This document shows positions 49,704-57,840 of a stretch of DNA of 64,000 nt, piece after piece. The stretch lies in the NCBI RefSeq assembly GCF_003268675.1, contig NZ_CP029378.1, positions 5,022,001 to 5,086,000 of the forward strand, given 5' to 3'. A program made the translations under genes and the position numbers. This DNA is from Streptomyces bacillaris. Its GTDB lineage: Bacteria > Actinomycetota > Actinomycetes > Streptomycetales > Streptomycetaceae. Numbering within the stretch: position 1 is the first letter of the stretch; each line of letters opens with the position of its first letter. Below the pieces are notes generated by a model. That model did not search any database. It was not told where the DNA came from and saw only the letters and a list, made by a program, of their open reading frames with translations.

Positions 49704-51008
49704 ATGAAGCTTTCTGCCCGAATTGCCGCCCCGGTGGCGGCGCTTGTGCTGGCGGGCCTCACCGCCACCGCCTGCGCGCCCCAGACCTCCGACACCAGTG
49801 CGAAGGGTGACGAGAAGAGCGGGACCCTCCGTGTCTGGCTCTTCCAGGAGGTCGGCAACAAGCCCAAGGAAAAGGTCGTCGACGACGCGGTCGCCGCCTT
49901 CGAGAAGAGCCACCAGGGCACCGACGTCGAGATCGAGTACATACCCGTCGACACCCGCGCCCAGCGCATCAAGGCCGCCTTCAACGATCCCAAGAGCGCC
50001 CCCGACCTCATCGAGTACGGCAACAGCGACACCGCCGGCTACGTCAAGGACGGCGGACTCGCGGACGTGACCGCCGAGTTCGCCGCCTGGGAGGAGGCCA
50101 AGGACACCGACCCGATCGCCAAGCAGTCCGTCACCGTCGGGGACAAGGTCTACGGCGCCCCGTTCTTCGTCGGCGTCCGGGCCCTCTACTACCGCACCGA
50201 CGTCTTCAAGGAGCTCGGCATCGAGCCCCCCAAGTCCCAGGCCGAGCTGATCTCCACCGCCAAGAAGGTCCGCAAGGCCAAGCCCGACCTCTACGGCCTC
50301 GCGGTCGGCGGCGCCTACACCTACGGCGCGATGCCCTTCATCTGGTCCCACGGCGGCGAGATCGCGGGCGAGACCGGCGGTACGTACAAGTCCGGCATCA
50401 ACAGCGAGAAGGCCCGCAAGGGCATCGAGGCCTACACCTCCCTCTTCGGCGACGACAACTGCCCGGCCGCCAAGTGCGCCTCCATGGGCGGCAACGCCAC
50501 CGTGACCGCCTTCGCCTCCGGCAAGGCCGCCATGGCGATCGGCGGCGACTTCAGCCACGCGGCCGTCGAGGCGGGCTCGGTCAAGGGCAAGTACGCCGTC
50601 GTCCCGCTGCCCGGCGTCGCCCCCGACTCCATCGCCCCCGCCTTCGCGGGCGGCAACAACATCGGCGTCCTCAAGAGCAGTTCGCACCGCACCCTCGCCG
50701 TCGAGCTGATGAAGTCGCTGACGAGCAAGAAGACCCAGGCCGAGATGTTCGACGCGATGGGCTTCCTGCCCACCTACACCGACGTCCTGGACAACGCGGC
50801 CAAGAAGCAGCCGTTCGTCGCCCCGTTCGTCCAGACCCTCGGCGCCGGGGCCAAGTTCGTCCCCGCCTCGCCCGCCTGGGGCCAGATCGACGCCTCCCTG
50901 GTCCTGCCGACGATGTTCCAGGAGATCGTCTCCGGCCGTAAGGACGTGGCCCAGGCCTCGGACGACGCGGCGAAGAAGATGGACACGGCCTTCACCGACG
51001 CGGGCTGA
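49704..51008 (+). CDS. Sugar ABC transporter substrate-binding lipoprotein
   Basis: The 434-residue family 1 solute-binding protein has a lipoprotein signal (LVLAGLTATACAPQ). The mature part shows LRVWLFQEVGNKPKEKVVDD, EYGNSDTAGYVKDGG and GSVKGKYAVVPLPGVAPDS. The operon context suggests an N-acetylated oligosaccharide such as chitobiose as ligand (inference). The ATG at 49704 follows AGGGG; an in-frame ATG at 49683 is an alternative start. It heads an operon of binding protein, two permeases and GH20 enzyme. Confidence 0.92.
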   Translation: MKLSARIAAPVAALVLAGLTATACAPQTSDTSAKGDEKSGTLRVWLFQEVGNKPKEKVVDDAVAAFEKSHQGTDVEIEYIPVDTRAQRIKAAFNDPKSAPDLIEYGNSDTAGYVKDGGLADVTAEFAAWEEAKDTDPIAKQSVTVGDKVYGAPFFVGVRALYYRTDVFKELGIEPPKSQAELISTAKKVRKAKPDLYGLAVGGAYTYGAMPFIWSHGGEIAGETGGTYKSGINSEKARKGIEAYTSLFGDDNCPAAKCASMGGNATVTAFASGKAAMAIGGDFSHAAVEAGSVKGKYAVVPLPGVAPDSIAPAFAGGNNIGVLKSSSHRTLAVELMKSLTSKKTQAEMFDAMGFLPTYTDVLDNAAKKQPFVAPFVQTLGAGAKFVPASPAWGQIDASLVLPTMFQEIVSGRKDVAQASDDAAKKMDTAFTDAG

Positions 51009-51010
51009 CC

Positions 51011-51997
51011 ATGACCACCCCCACCACCGCTCTCCAGGCCCCGGCCCCCGGTGCGGCCGGGGCGGGCACCGGCACCCCCGCCGGCCGCCCGCCCCGGCGC
51101 GGCCGCTCCGTGTCCCCCAAGGGGCACTCCGGCTGGACCCCCTGGCTCTATCTGCTGCCCGCCCTCGTCCTGCTCGCCGGACTGCTGGTCTACCCGATCT
51201 ACCAGCTCGGCCTGATCTCGTTCCTGGAGTACACCCAGGCCCAGGTCAGCGGCGGCGAACCCACCACCTTCAAGGGCTTCGACAACTACGCCACCCTCTT
51301 CAACGACAGCCAGTTCTGGCAGGTCCTCCTCGCCACCGTCCTCTTCGCCGCCGCCTGCGTGGTCTCCACGCTCGTCGTCGGCTGCGCCATGGCCGTCCTG
51401 CTCACCCGCATCCGCGCGCTGCCCCGGCTCGCGCTGATGATGGCCGCGCTCGGCGCCTGGGCCACCCCCGCGATCACCGGTTCGACGGTCTGGGTCTTCC
51501 TCTTCGACCCCGACTTCGGACCCGTGAACAAGGTGCTCGGGCTCGGTGACTTCTCCTGGACGTACGGGCGCTACAGCGCCTTCGCGCTCGTACTCCTCGA
51601 AGTCCTGTGGTGCTCGTTCCCGTTCGTCATGGTCACCGTGTACGCGGGCATCCGGGCCATCCCCACCGAGGTGCTGGAGGCCGCCTCGCTGGACGGCGCG
51701 TCCCAGTGGCGGATCTGGCGCACCATCATGGCGCCGATGCTCAAGCCCATCCTGATCGTCGTCACCATCCAGTCGATCATCTGGGACTTCAAGGTCTTCA
51801 CCCAGATCTACGTCATGACCAACGGCGGCGGCATCGCCGGCCAGAACCTGGTGCTCAACGTGTACGCGTACCAGAAGGCGTTCGCGTCCTCGCAGTACAG
51901 CCTCGGCTCGGCGATCGGCGTCGTGATGCTGGTGATCCTGCTGGCCGTCACGCTCGTCTATCTGCGCCTGGTGCGGCGCCAGGGGGAGGAACTGTGA
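51011..51997 (+). CDS. Sugar ABC transporter permease (MalF type)
   Basis: The 328-residue permease has six spans and the EAA loop PTEVLEAASLDGASQWRIWR. It begins 2 bp after the binding-protein stop codon and overlaps the next permease by 4 bp (GTGA). Unlike the first operon's MalF-type permease it has no large insertion. It forms the CUT1 channel with the next gene product; no ATPase is encoded nearby. Confidence 0.92.
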   Translation: MTTPTTALQAPAPGAAGAGTGTPAGRPPRRGRSVSPKGHSGWTPWLYLLPALVLLAGLLVYPIYQLGLISFLEYTQAQVSGGEPTTFKGFDNYATLFNDSQFWQVLLATVLFAAACVVSTLVVGCAMAVLLTRIRALPRLALMMAALGAWATPAITGSTVWVFLFDPDFGPVNKVLGLGDFSWTYGRYSAFALVLLEVLWCSFPFVMVTVYAGIRAIPTEVLEAASLDGASQWRIWRTIMAPMLKPILIVVTIQSIIWDFKVFTQIYVMTNGGGIAGQNLVLNVYAYQKAFASSQYSLGSAIGVVMLVILLAVTLVYLRLVRRQGEEL

Positions 51998-52842
51998 GTG
52001 TGACCAAGCTGCTGCGGGTCAAGCGGCCCGGCAGGCTCGCCGCCGAGGCCGCGGCCCTGCTGATCGCCGTGGCGGTCGCCTTCCCGCTCTACTGGATGGT
52101 GCTCTCCGCCTTCAAACCGGCCGGGGAGATCCAGTCCACCGAGGCGCGCCCCTGGACGCTCGCCCCCTCGCTCGACTCGTTCCGCCGGGTCTTCGAACAG
52201 CAGGACTTCGGCCGCTACTTCCTCAACAGCCTGCTGGTCGCGGGCACGGTCGTCATCCTCTCGGCGCTGATCGCCTTCCTGGCCGCCACCGCCGTGACCC
52301 GCTTCCGCTTCAAGTTCCGCACCACGCTGCTCATCATGTTCCTGGTGGCGCAGATGGTGCCGGTGGAGGCGTTGACCATCCCGCTCTTCTTCCTGATGCG
52401 GGACTTCGGCCAGCTGAACACCCTCGGCTCGCTGATCCTGCCGCACCTGGCCTTCTCGCTGCCGTTCGCCATCTGGATGCTGCGCGGCTTCGTCAAGGCC
52501 GTCCCCGAGGCCCTGGAGGAGGCCGCCTACATCGACGGGGCGAGCCGCACCCGCTTCCTGTGGCAGATCCTCTTCCCGCTGGTCTTCCCCGGCCTCGTGG
52601 CCACCAGCGTCTTCTCCTTCATCACCACCTGGAACGACTTCCTCTTCGCGAAGTCCTTCATCATCAGCGACACCTCCCAGTCGACGCTGCCGATGGCCCT
52701 CCTGGTCTTCTTCAAACCGGACGAGAACGACTGGGGCGGGATCATGGCAGCCTCGACCGTGATGACCATCCCCGTGCTCGTCTTCTTCGTACTCGTACAG
52801 CGACGCCTGGTCTCCGGACTGGGCGGAGCGGTTAAGGACTGA
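51994..52842 (+). CDS. Sugar ABC transporter permease (MalG type)
   Basis: The 282-residue permease has six spans and the EAA loop PEALEEAAYIDGASRTRFLW. The GTG at 51994 overlaps the TGA of the previous gene, and GGGGGAGG precedes it. The hexosaminidase gene starts 4 bp after its stop codon. It should pair with the MalF-type partner and an outside ATPase such as MsiK. Confidence 0.92.
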   Translation: MSVTKLLRVKRPGRLAAEAAALLIAVAVAFPLYWMVLSAFKPAGEIQSTEARPWTLAPSLDSFRRVFEQQDFGRYFLNSLLVAGTVVILSALIAFLAATAVTRFRFKFRTTLLIMFLVAQMVPVEALTIPLFFLMRDFGQLNTLGSLILPHLAFSLPFAIWMLRGFVKAVPEALEEAAYIDGASRTRFLWQILFPLVFPGLVATSVFSFITTWNDFLFAKSFIISDTSQSTLPMALLVFFKPDENDWGGIMAASTVMTIPVLVFFVLVQRRLVSGLGGAVKD

Positions 52843-52846
52843 CGCC

Positions 52847-54574
52847 ATGACATCCGACGACACGACGGCCCCGGGCGGTACGACAGCGGGCCCGGGCGAT
52901 ACGACGGCGGCTCCGGGCGGACCGGCGGCCCCCGGCCTGATCCCCGCTCCGCACACCCTGACCCGGGGAGCGCCGGGAGCGGAGCCGTTCCGGCTGGACG
53001 CGGCGACCGTGCTCGACGCGGCCCCGGGCACCGAGGGCGTGGCCCGGCTGCTGCGCGCCACCGTCGGCGCCGCCACCGGAGCGCCGCTGGCCGACGGCGC
53101 GGGCTCCACCGGCGGCCCCGGCGCGTCCCGCGTGGTGCTGGCGCTCGACGCGGCCCTGGCCCCGGAGGCGTACGGACTCGTCGTCGACGCCGACGCCGTA
53201 CGCATCACGGGCGGCACCCCGGCCGGGCTCCTCCACGGGGCGCAGACCTTTCGTCAGCTGCTGGGCCCGGACGCCTTCCGGCGCGCGCCCCTCGCGCCGG
53301 GGCGCGTCTGGGAGGTCCCGGCGGTGGAGATCGCGGACGAGCCCCGCTTCGGCTGGCGCGGCATGCTGCTCGACGTCTGCCGGCACTTCCTGCCCAAGGA
53401 CGACGTCCTCCGCTACCTCGACCTCCTCTCCGCCCACAAGCTGAACGTCTTCCACTTCCACCTCAACGACGACCAGGGCTGGCGCGTCGAGATCAAGCGC
53501 CACCCGCGCCTGACCGAGGTCGGCGCCTGGCGCTCCCGTACGCGCTACGGCCACCGGGACTCGGACCTGTGGGACGAGACCCCGTACGGCGGTTACTACA
53601 CCCAGGACGACATCCGCGAGATCGTCGCCTACGCCGCCGAGCGCCACATCCGGGTCGTCCCCGAGATCGACATCCCGGGCCACGCCCAGGCCGCCATCGC
53701 CGCCTACCCCGAGCTGGGCAACACCGACGTCGTCGACACCGCCGCGCTCACCGTCTGGGACTCCTGGGGCGTCAGCCCGAACGTGCTCGCCCCCACCGAG
53801 CACACCCTCCGCTTCTACGAGGGCGTGCTGGAGGAGATCCTGGAGCTCTTCCCGGCCGATACCTCGCCGTTCGTCCACATCGGCGGCGACGAGTGCCCCA
53901 AGGACCAGTGGAAGCAGTCCCCGCTCGCCCAGGCCCGGATCGCCGAACTCGGCCTCAAGGACGAGGAGGAGCTGCAGTCCTGGTTCATCCGCCACTTCGA
54001 CACCTGGCTCTCCGCACGCGGCCGCCGCCTCATCGGCTGGGACGAGATCCTCGAAGGCGGGCTCGCCGAGGGCGCGGCGGTCTCCTCCTGGCGCGGTTAC
54101 GCCGGAGGCATCGCCGCCGCCGAGGCCGGGCACGACGTGGTGATGTGCCCGGAGCAGCAGGTGTATCTGGACCACCGTCAGGACGGCGGCGCGGACGAGC
54201 CGATGCCCATCGGGTACGTCCGCACCCTGGAGGACGTTTACCGCTTCGAACCCGTTCCCCCGGGGCTGAGCGAGGAGGCGGTCCGTCACATCCTGGGCAC
54301 CCAGGCCAACGTCTGGACCGAGGTCATGCAGAACCGGGCCCGCGTCGACTACCAGGTCTTCCCGCGCCTCGCCGCCTTCGCGGAGGTCGCCTGGTCCGCC
54401 CTCCCGGCCCCGGCCGACCGGGACTTCACCGGCTTCGCGGCCCGCATGACCGACCACTACGCCCGGCTCGACGCCCTCGGCGTCGACTACCGCAGGCCGG
54501 GCGGCCCGCTGCCCTGGCAGCGGCGGCCCGGCGTCCTCGGCCGCCCGATCGAGGGAGCGCCGCCGGTGGTGTGA
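52847..54574 (+). CDS. Intracellular beta-N-acetylhexosaminidase, GH20
   Basis: The 575-residue enzyme has an N-terminal GH20b domain and a TIM-barrel GH20 domain. Segments are RGMLLDVCRHFLPKDDVLRY, FHFHLNDDQGWRVEIKRHPR and the catalytic pair Asp348-Glu349 in HIGGDECPKDQW, which uses substrate-assisted cleavage. There is no signal peptide (it begins MTSDDTTAPGGTTAGPGD), so it should act on imported oligosaccharides in the cytoplasm and release GlcNAc. It is the last gene of the importer operon. Confidence 0.93.
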   Translation: MTSDDTTAPGGTTAGPGDTTAAPGGPAAPGLIPAPHTLTRGAPGAEPFRLDAATVLDAAPGTEGVARLLRATVGAATGAPLADGAGSTGGPGASRVVLALDAALAPEAYGLVVDADAVRITGGTPAGLLHGAQTFRQLLGPDAFRRAPLAPGRVWEVPAVEIADEPRFGWRGMLLDVCRHFLPKDDVLRYLDLLSAHKLNVFHFHLNDDQGWRVEIKRHPRLTEVGAWRSRTRYGHRDSDLWDETPYGGYYTQDDIREIVAYAAERHIRVVPEIDIPGHAQAAIAAYPELGNTDVVDTAALTVWDSWGVSPNVLAPTEHTLRFYEGVLEEILELFPADTSPFVHIGGDECPKDQWKQSPLAQARIAELGLKDEEELQSWFIRHFDTWLSARGRRLIGWDEILEGGLAEGAAVSSWRGYAGGIAAAEAGHDVVMCPEQQVYLDHRQDGGADEPMPIGYVRTLEDVYRFEPVPPGLSEEAVRHILGTQANVWTEVMQNRARVDYQVFPRLAAFAEVAWSALPAPADRDFTGFAARMTDHYARLDALGVDYRRPGGPLPWQRRPGVLGRPIEGAPPVV

Positions 54575-54583
54575 GCCCGGGAA

Positions 54584-54616
54584 CGGTCCGCGCCGCACCG
54601 GCCGCGGCGCGGACCG
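54584..54616 (+). terminator. Terminator of the importer-hexosaminidase operon
   Basis: CGGTCCGCGCCGC and GCGGCGCGGACCG pair over 13 bp with a 7-nt loop, 9 bp after the stop codon; no U-run. Confidence 0.8.
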
Positions 54617-54903
54617 AACGGCCTCCCGAACGAAAGGCCCCCGAATGACGGCCTCCGGACCGAACGGCCCCCGGAACGAACGGAATAAGTCGTACAAGCA
54701 TCGCTGAAGAGTGGCAATTCACCCTCCACTCCGAAGAGGTGCGAAACCGGACCATCCCCCAGGTCAGGGGCGGAACCACCCTTCGTGGACCCTAGCGGCG
54801 GTCCGCTCGGAAGATGTGCCAGAGTTGCCACGTCCGGCCTGTGAACACGTACCGTACGGCGGAACAGGCGGACCAGCCGGGAGACCGGGAAGGGGCAGCT
54901 GGG

Positions 54904-55800
54904 TTGACCACGCACGCACCGCAGGCGCTGCAGTCGGTGACGCTGCCGGCCTCGCTCGACGAGGCCGTGGCGGCGCTGGAAGCCATGCCCGCCGCCGTCC
55001 CCGTGGCGGGGGGGACGGACCTGATGGCGGCCGTGAACAAGGGGCTCCTGCGCCCCTCGGGGCTGGTCGGCCTCGGCCGGATCAGCGAGCTGCGCGGCTG
55101 GCACTACCAGGACGGCCACGCCCTGCTCGGCGCCGGCCTCACCCACGCCCGCATGGGACGCCCCGACTTCGCCGCCCTGATCCCCGCCCTCGCCGCCTCC
55201 GCCCGCGCGGCGGGCCCGCCCCAGATCCGTAACGCCGGAACCCTCGGCGGCAACATCGCCACCTCCGCGCCCACCGGCGACGCGCTGCCGGTGCTGGCCG
55301 CCCTGGAGGCCGAACTCGTCGTCGCCGGACCCGGCGGCACCCGCCGCGAGGTCCCCGTCTCGCACCTGCTGGCCGGCCGCGAGATGCTCGGCCCGGCCGA
55401 GCTGATCGGCTTCGTCCGGGTCCCCCTGCTGCACGCCCCCCAGGTCTTCCTCAAGGCCACCGGCCGCACCGGCCCCGGCCGCGCCACCGCCTCGGTCGCC
55501 ATCGTGCTCGACCCGGCCCGGCGCGGGGTGCGCTGCGCGGTCGGCGCCATCGCCCCGATGCCGCTGCGCCCGCTGGAGGCCGAGCGCTGGATCGCCTCGC
55601 TGATCGACTGGGACGGCGAACGGGGCCTGGCCCCCGACGCACTGGCCGCCTTCGGTGAGTACGTCGCCGCCGCCTGCATCCCGGACCACGCACCCCCGGC
55701 CGACGGATCAGAGGCCCCGCCGCTGTCCCCGGCCGTACTCCACCTGCGGCGCACCGTCGCCGCGCTCGCCCGACGCGCGCTGGGGAGGGCACTGTCGTGA
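54904..55800 (+). CDS. Molybdenum hydroxylase, FAD-binding subunit
   Basis: The 298-residue subunit has the CoxM/XdhB-type FAD domain (AVPVAGGTDLMAAVNKGLLR; IRNAGTLGGNIATSAPTGDA). It passes electrons from the Fe-S subunit to FAD and on to NAD or oxygen. The TTG at 54904 is preferred, with GGAAGGGG 8 bases upstream. A GTG at 54841 and an ATG at 54814 are in frame but poorly supported. The stop codon overlaps the start of the Fe-S subunit (GTGA). Confidence 0.85.
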   Translation: MTTHAPQALQSVTLPASLDEAVAALEAMPAAVPVAGGTDLMAAVNKGLLRPSGLVGLGRISELRGWHYQDGHALLGAGLTHARMGRPDFAALIPALAASARAAGPPQIRNAGTLGGNIATSAPTGDALPVLAALEAELVVAGPGGTRREVPVSHLLAGREMLGPAELIGFVRVPLLHAPQVFLKATGRTGPGRATASVAIVLDPARRGVRCAVGAIAPMPLRPLEAERWIASLIDWDGERGLAPDALAAFGEYVAAACIPDHAPPADGSEAPPLSPAVLHLRRTVAALARRALGRALS

Positions 55801-57766
55801 GCAATGAGGAACACCCCGACCCCCGGTACGGGGGCTGGGAGCCGACGCCGCAGAGCGGTGAGTACGACGCCGACGCCACGGCGTTCGTCCAGCTGCCCCC
55901 GGAGGACCTGGACGGCGTCCCGCTGGCCGCCCCCGGCCACGGCTACGTACCGCCGATGATCCTGCCGCTGACCCCGGCCGCCGGTCCGGACCCGGCCGCG
56001 ACGGGCGGCTGGGTCGTGCAGACGCAGGACCGGCAGGAGACCGGGGCCGAGGGGCACGCCCAGGAGGCGGCCCCGGGCGCGGTGCACTGGCCGGACCCCA
56101 ACGGCCAGGGCGGCGGCTACGCGCAGCCGTACCAGGACGGCCCGCACTCCACGGCCCAGTGGAACTTCACCGAGGCGCTGGGGGAGCAGCCGGCGGCGGC
56201 GGGCGCCGCGGACCGGGCGGGTCAGGGGCATGCGGAGCACGCGGGCCCTGGCGACTACCCGGGCGCGGGTGGTCACGTGAGCCCCGGTGGTCACGCGGGC
56301 GCCGGTGGTCACGTGGGCCCCGACGGCTACACCGACCACTCCGGGCCCGCCGGCCACACGGGACACCCGGGGCAGACCGACGACGCGGGTCACGCGGATC
56401 AGGCGAACTACGCGGGTCACACGGGGCAGGCGGACCACGCGGGTCACGCCGGTCGCCTGGACGACGTTGGTCACACCGGTCACCCGGACCACACCGGCCA
56501 GATCAGCCAGATCAGCCACACCGACTACTCCGCCCACCAGGGGCACGCCGGGCACACCGCACCCACCGAGCCCACGGCCCCCTCCTCTCCCACGGGGCAC
56601 ACCGGCCAGTGGACGATCCCGGTCGCGGACGGGGATCTTCCGGACGAGTCGGGCGAGTTCCTGGCCTCGGCGGCGGCTTCGCAGCAGTGGTACGCGGACG
56701 ACGCGCGCCCGGCCACGCTCCCCGGCGGAGCCCCCGCGCCCTGGGCGACCCAGCCGCAGCCCGAGTCCCACCCCGAGGAGCAGGCGGCGCCCCACCCGCT
56801 CCCCGGCACCGCCCCCGAAGCGGACGTGGAGGCGGACGCGGAACCGGCGCCCGGACCGGCACCCGAGGCGGCGGCGGAACCCGAAGCGGAACCGGAAGCG
56901 GAGGCCCCGGCCGCCGACGAGCCCGCCACGGAACCGACCCCTCCGGACGCCTCCTCAGTCACCCCCGAGCCCGGCACCACCCCCGAGTCCGCCCCGAGCC
57001 CGCAGCCGCGGACGGGCAGACAGAGGACGCGGCCCCCGCCCCCGAGGACCCCGCAGCCGCATCTTCCGCCCAGGACCCGGCCCCCGAAGCGGAACCCGAA
57101 CCGGACCCGTCCCACGACATCGCGCACGACCCGGTGGCCGCCCCCCTCGACGTACCGAGCGAGCACCCCGCCGCCTCCTACGTGCTGCACGTGAACGGGG
57201 TGGACCGCCCGGTCTCCGACGCCTGGATCGGGGAGTCCCTGCTCTACGTGCTCCGCGAGCGCCTCGGCCTCGCCGGGGCCAAGGACGGCTGCTCGCAGGG
57301 CGAGTGCGGGGCGTGCAACGTCCAGGTGGACGGCCGGTTGGTCGCCTCCTGCCTGGTGCCCGCCGCGACCGCCGCGGGCAGCGAGGTCCGTACGGTCGAG
57401 GGGCTGGCCGTCGACGGCGAACCCTCCGACGTCCAGCGCGCGCTCGCCGCCTGCGGGGCCGTCCAGTGCGGCTTCTGCATCCCCGGCATGGCGATGACCG
57501 TCCACGACCTGCTGGAGGGCAACCACGCCCCCAGCGAGCTGGAGACCCGCCAGGCCCTCTGCGGCAACCTCTGCCGCTGCTCCGGCTACCGGGGCGTGCT
57601 CGACGCGGTCGCGGACGTCGTGGCATCCCGCGAGGCGACCGCGGAGGCCGCCGCCACCGCGCAGACGGCCACCGCCCAGGACGAGCCCCGCGTCCCGCAC
57701 CAGGCCGAACCGGGCGCGGGCGGCGTCCAGCAGCAGCCCCACCCGCACGAGGGGGGCGCGCAGTGA
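55797..57766 (+). pseudogene. Molybdenum hydroxylase, [2Fe-2S] subunit with long His-rich N-terminus, frameshifted in this sequence
   Basis: The C-terminal 190 residues form a CoxS/XdhC-type two-cluster subunit: GCSQGECGACNVQVDG, then CGAVQCGFCIPGMAMTVHD and ALCGNLCRCSGY. In front are about 400 residues of low complexity with about twenty His in GHTGH-like units, then Ala/Glu/Pro repeats. The N-terminal frame (from GTG 55797) and the Fe-S frame do not meet. One extra base near the CCCC run at 56992-56995 would join them (ESAPEPAAADGQTEDAAPAP), giving about 656 residues. The usual subunit is about 160 residues. The restored frame favours an assembly error. Confidence 0.82.
56226..56616 (+). 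repeat. His-rich coding repeat (GHTGH/GHAG units)
   Basis: Short units such as GGHAG, AGHTG and DHAGH recur over about 130 residues in the N-terminal extension of the Fe-S subunit, with roughly one His in six residues. At DNA level the word GGTCAC recurs. Confidence 0.7.
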
Positions 57767-57840
57767 TGGACGCGGGCGTACCCATGGCCCCGGCGCACCA
57801 CCCCATGGCCCCTGAGAGCGACAAGGAGGCGGCGGCGTGA
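57766..57840 (+). CDS. 24-codon bridging ORF between Fe-S and Mo subunits
   Basis: The ATG at 57766 overlaps the TGA of the Fe-S subunit (TGATG), and its own TGA (57838-57840) overlaps the GTG of the molybdenum subunit (GTGA). The product would be MDAGVPMAPAHHPMAP plus ESDKEAAA. Its last codons contain AAGGAGG, the ribosome site of the next gene. It may serve only to carry ribosomes across the junction. Confidence 0.4.
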   Translation: MDAGVPMAPAHHPMAPESDKEAAA

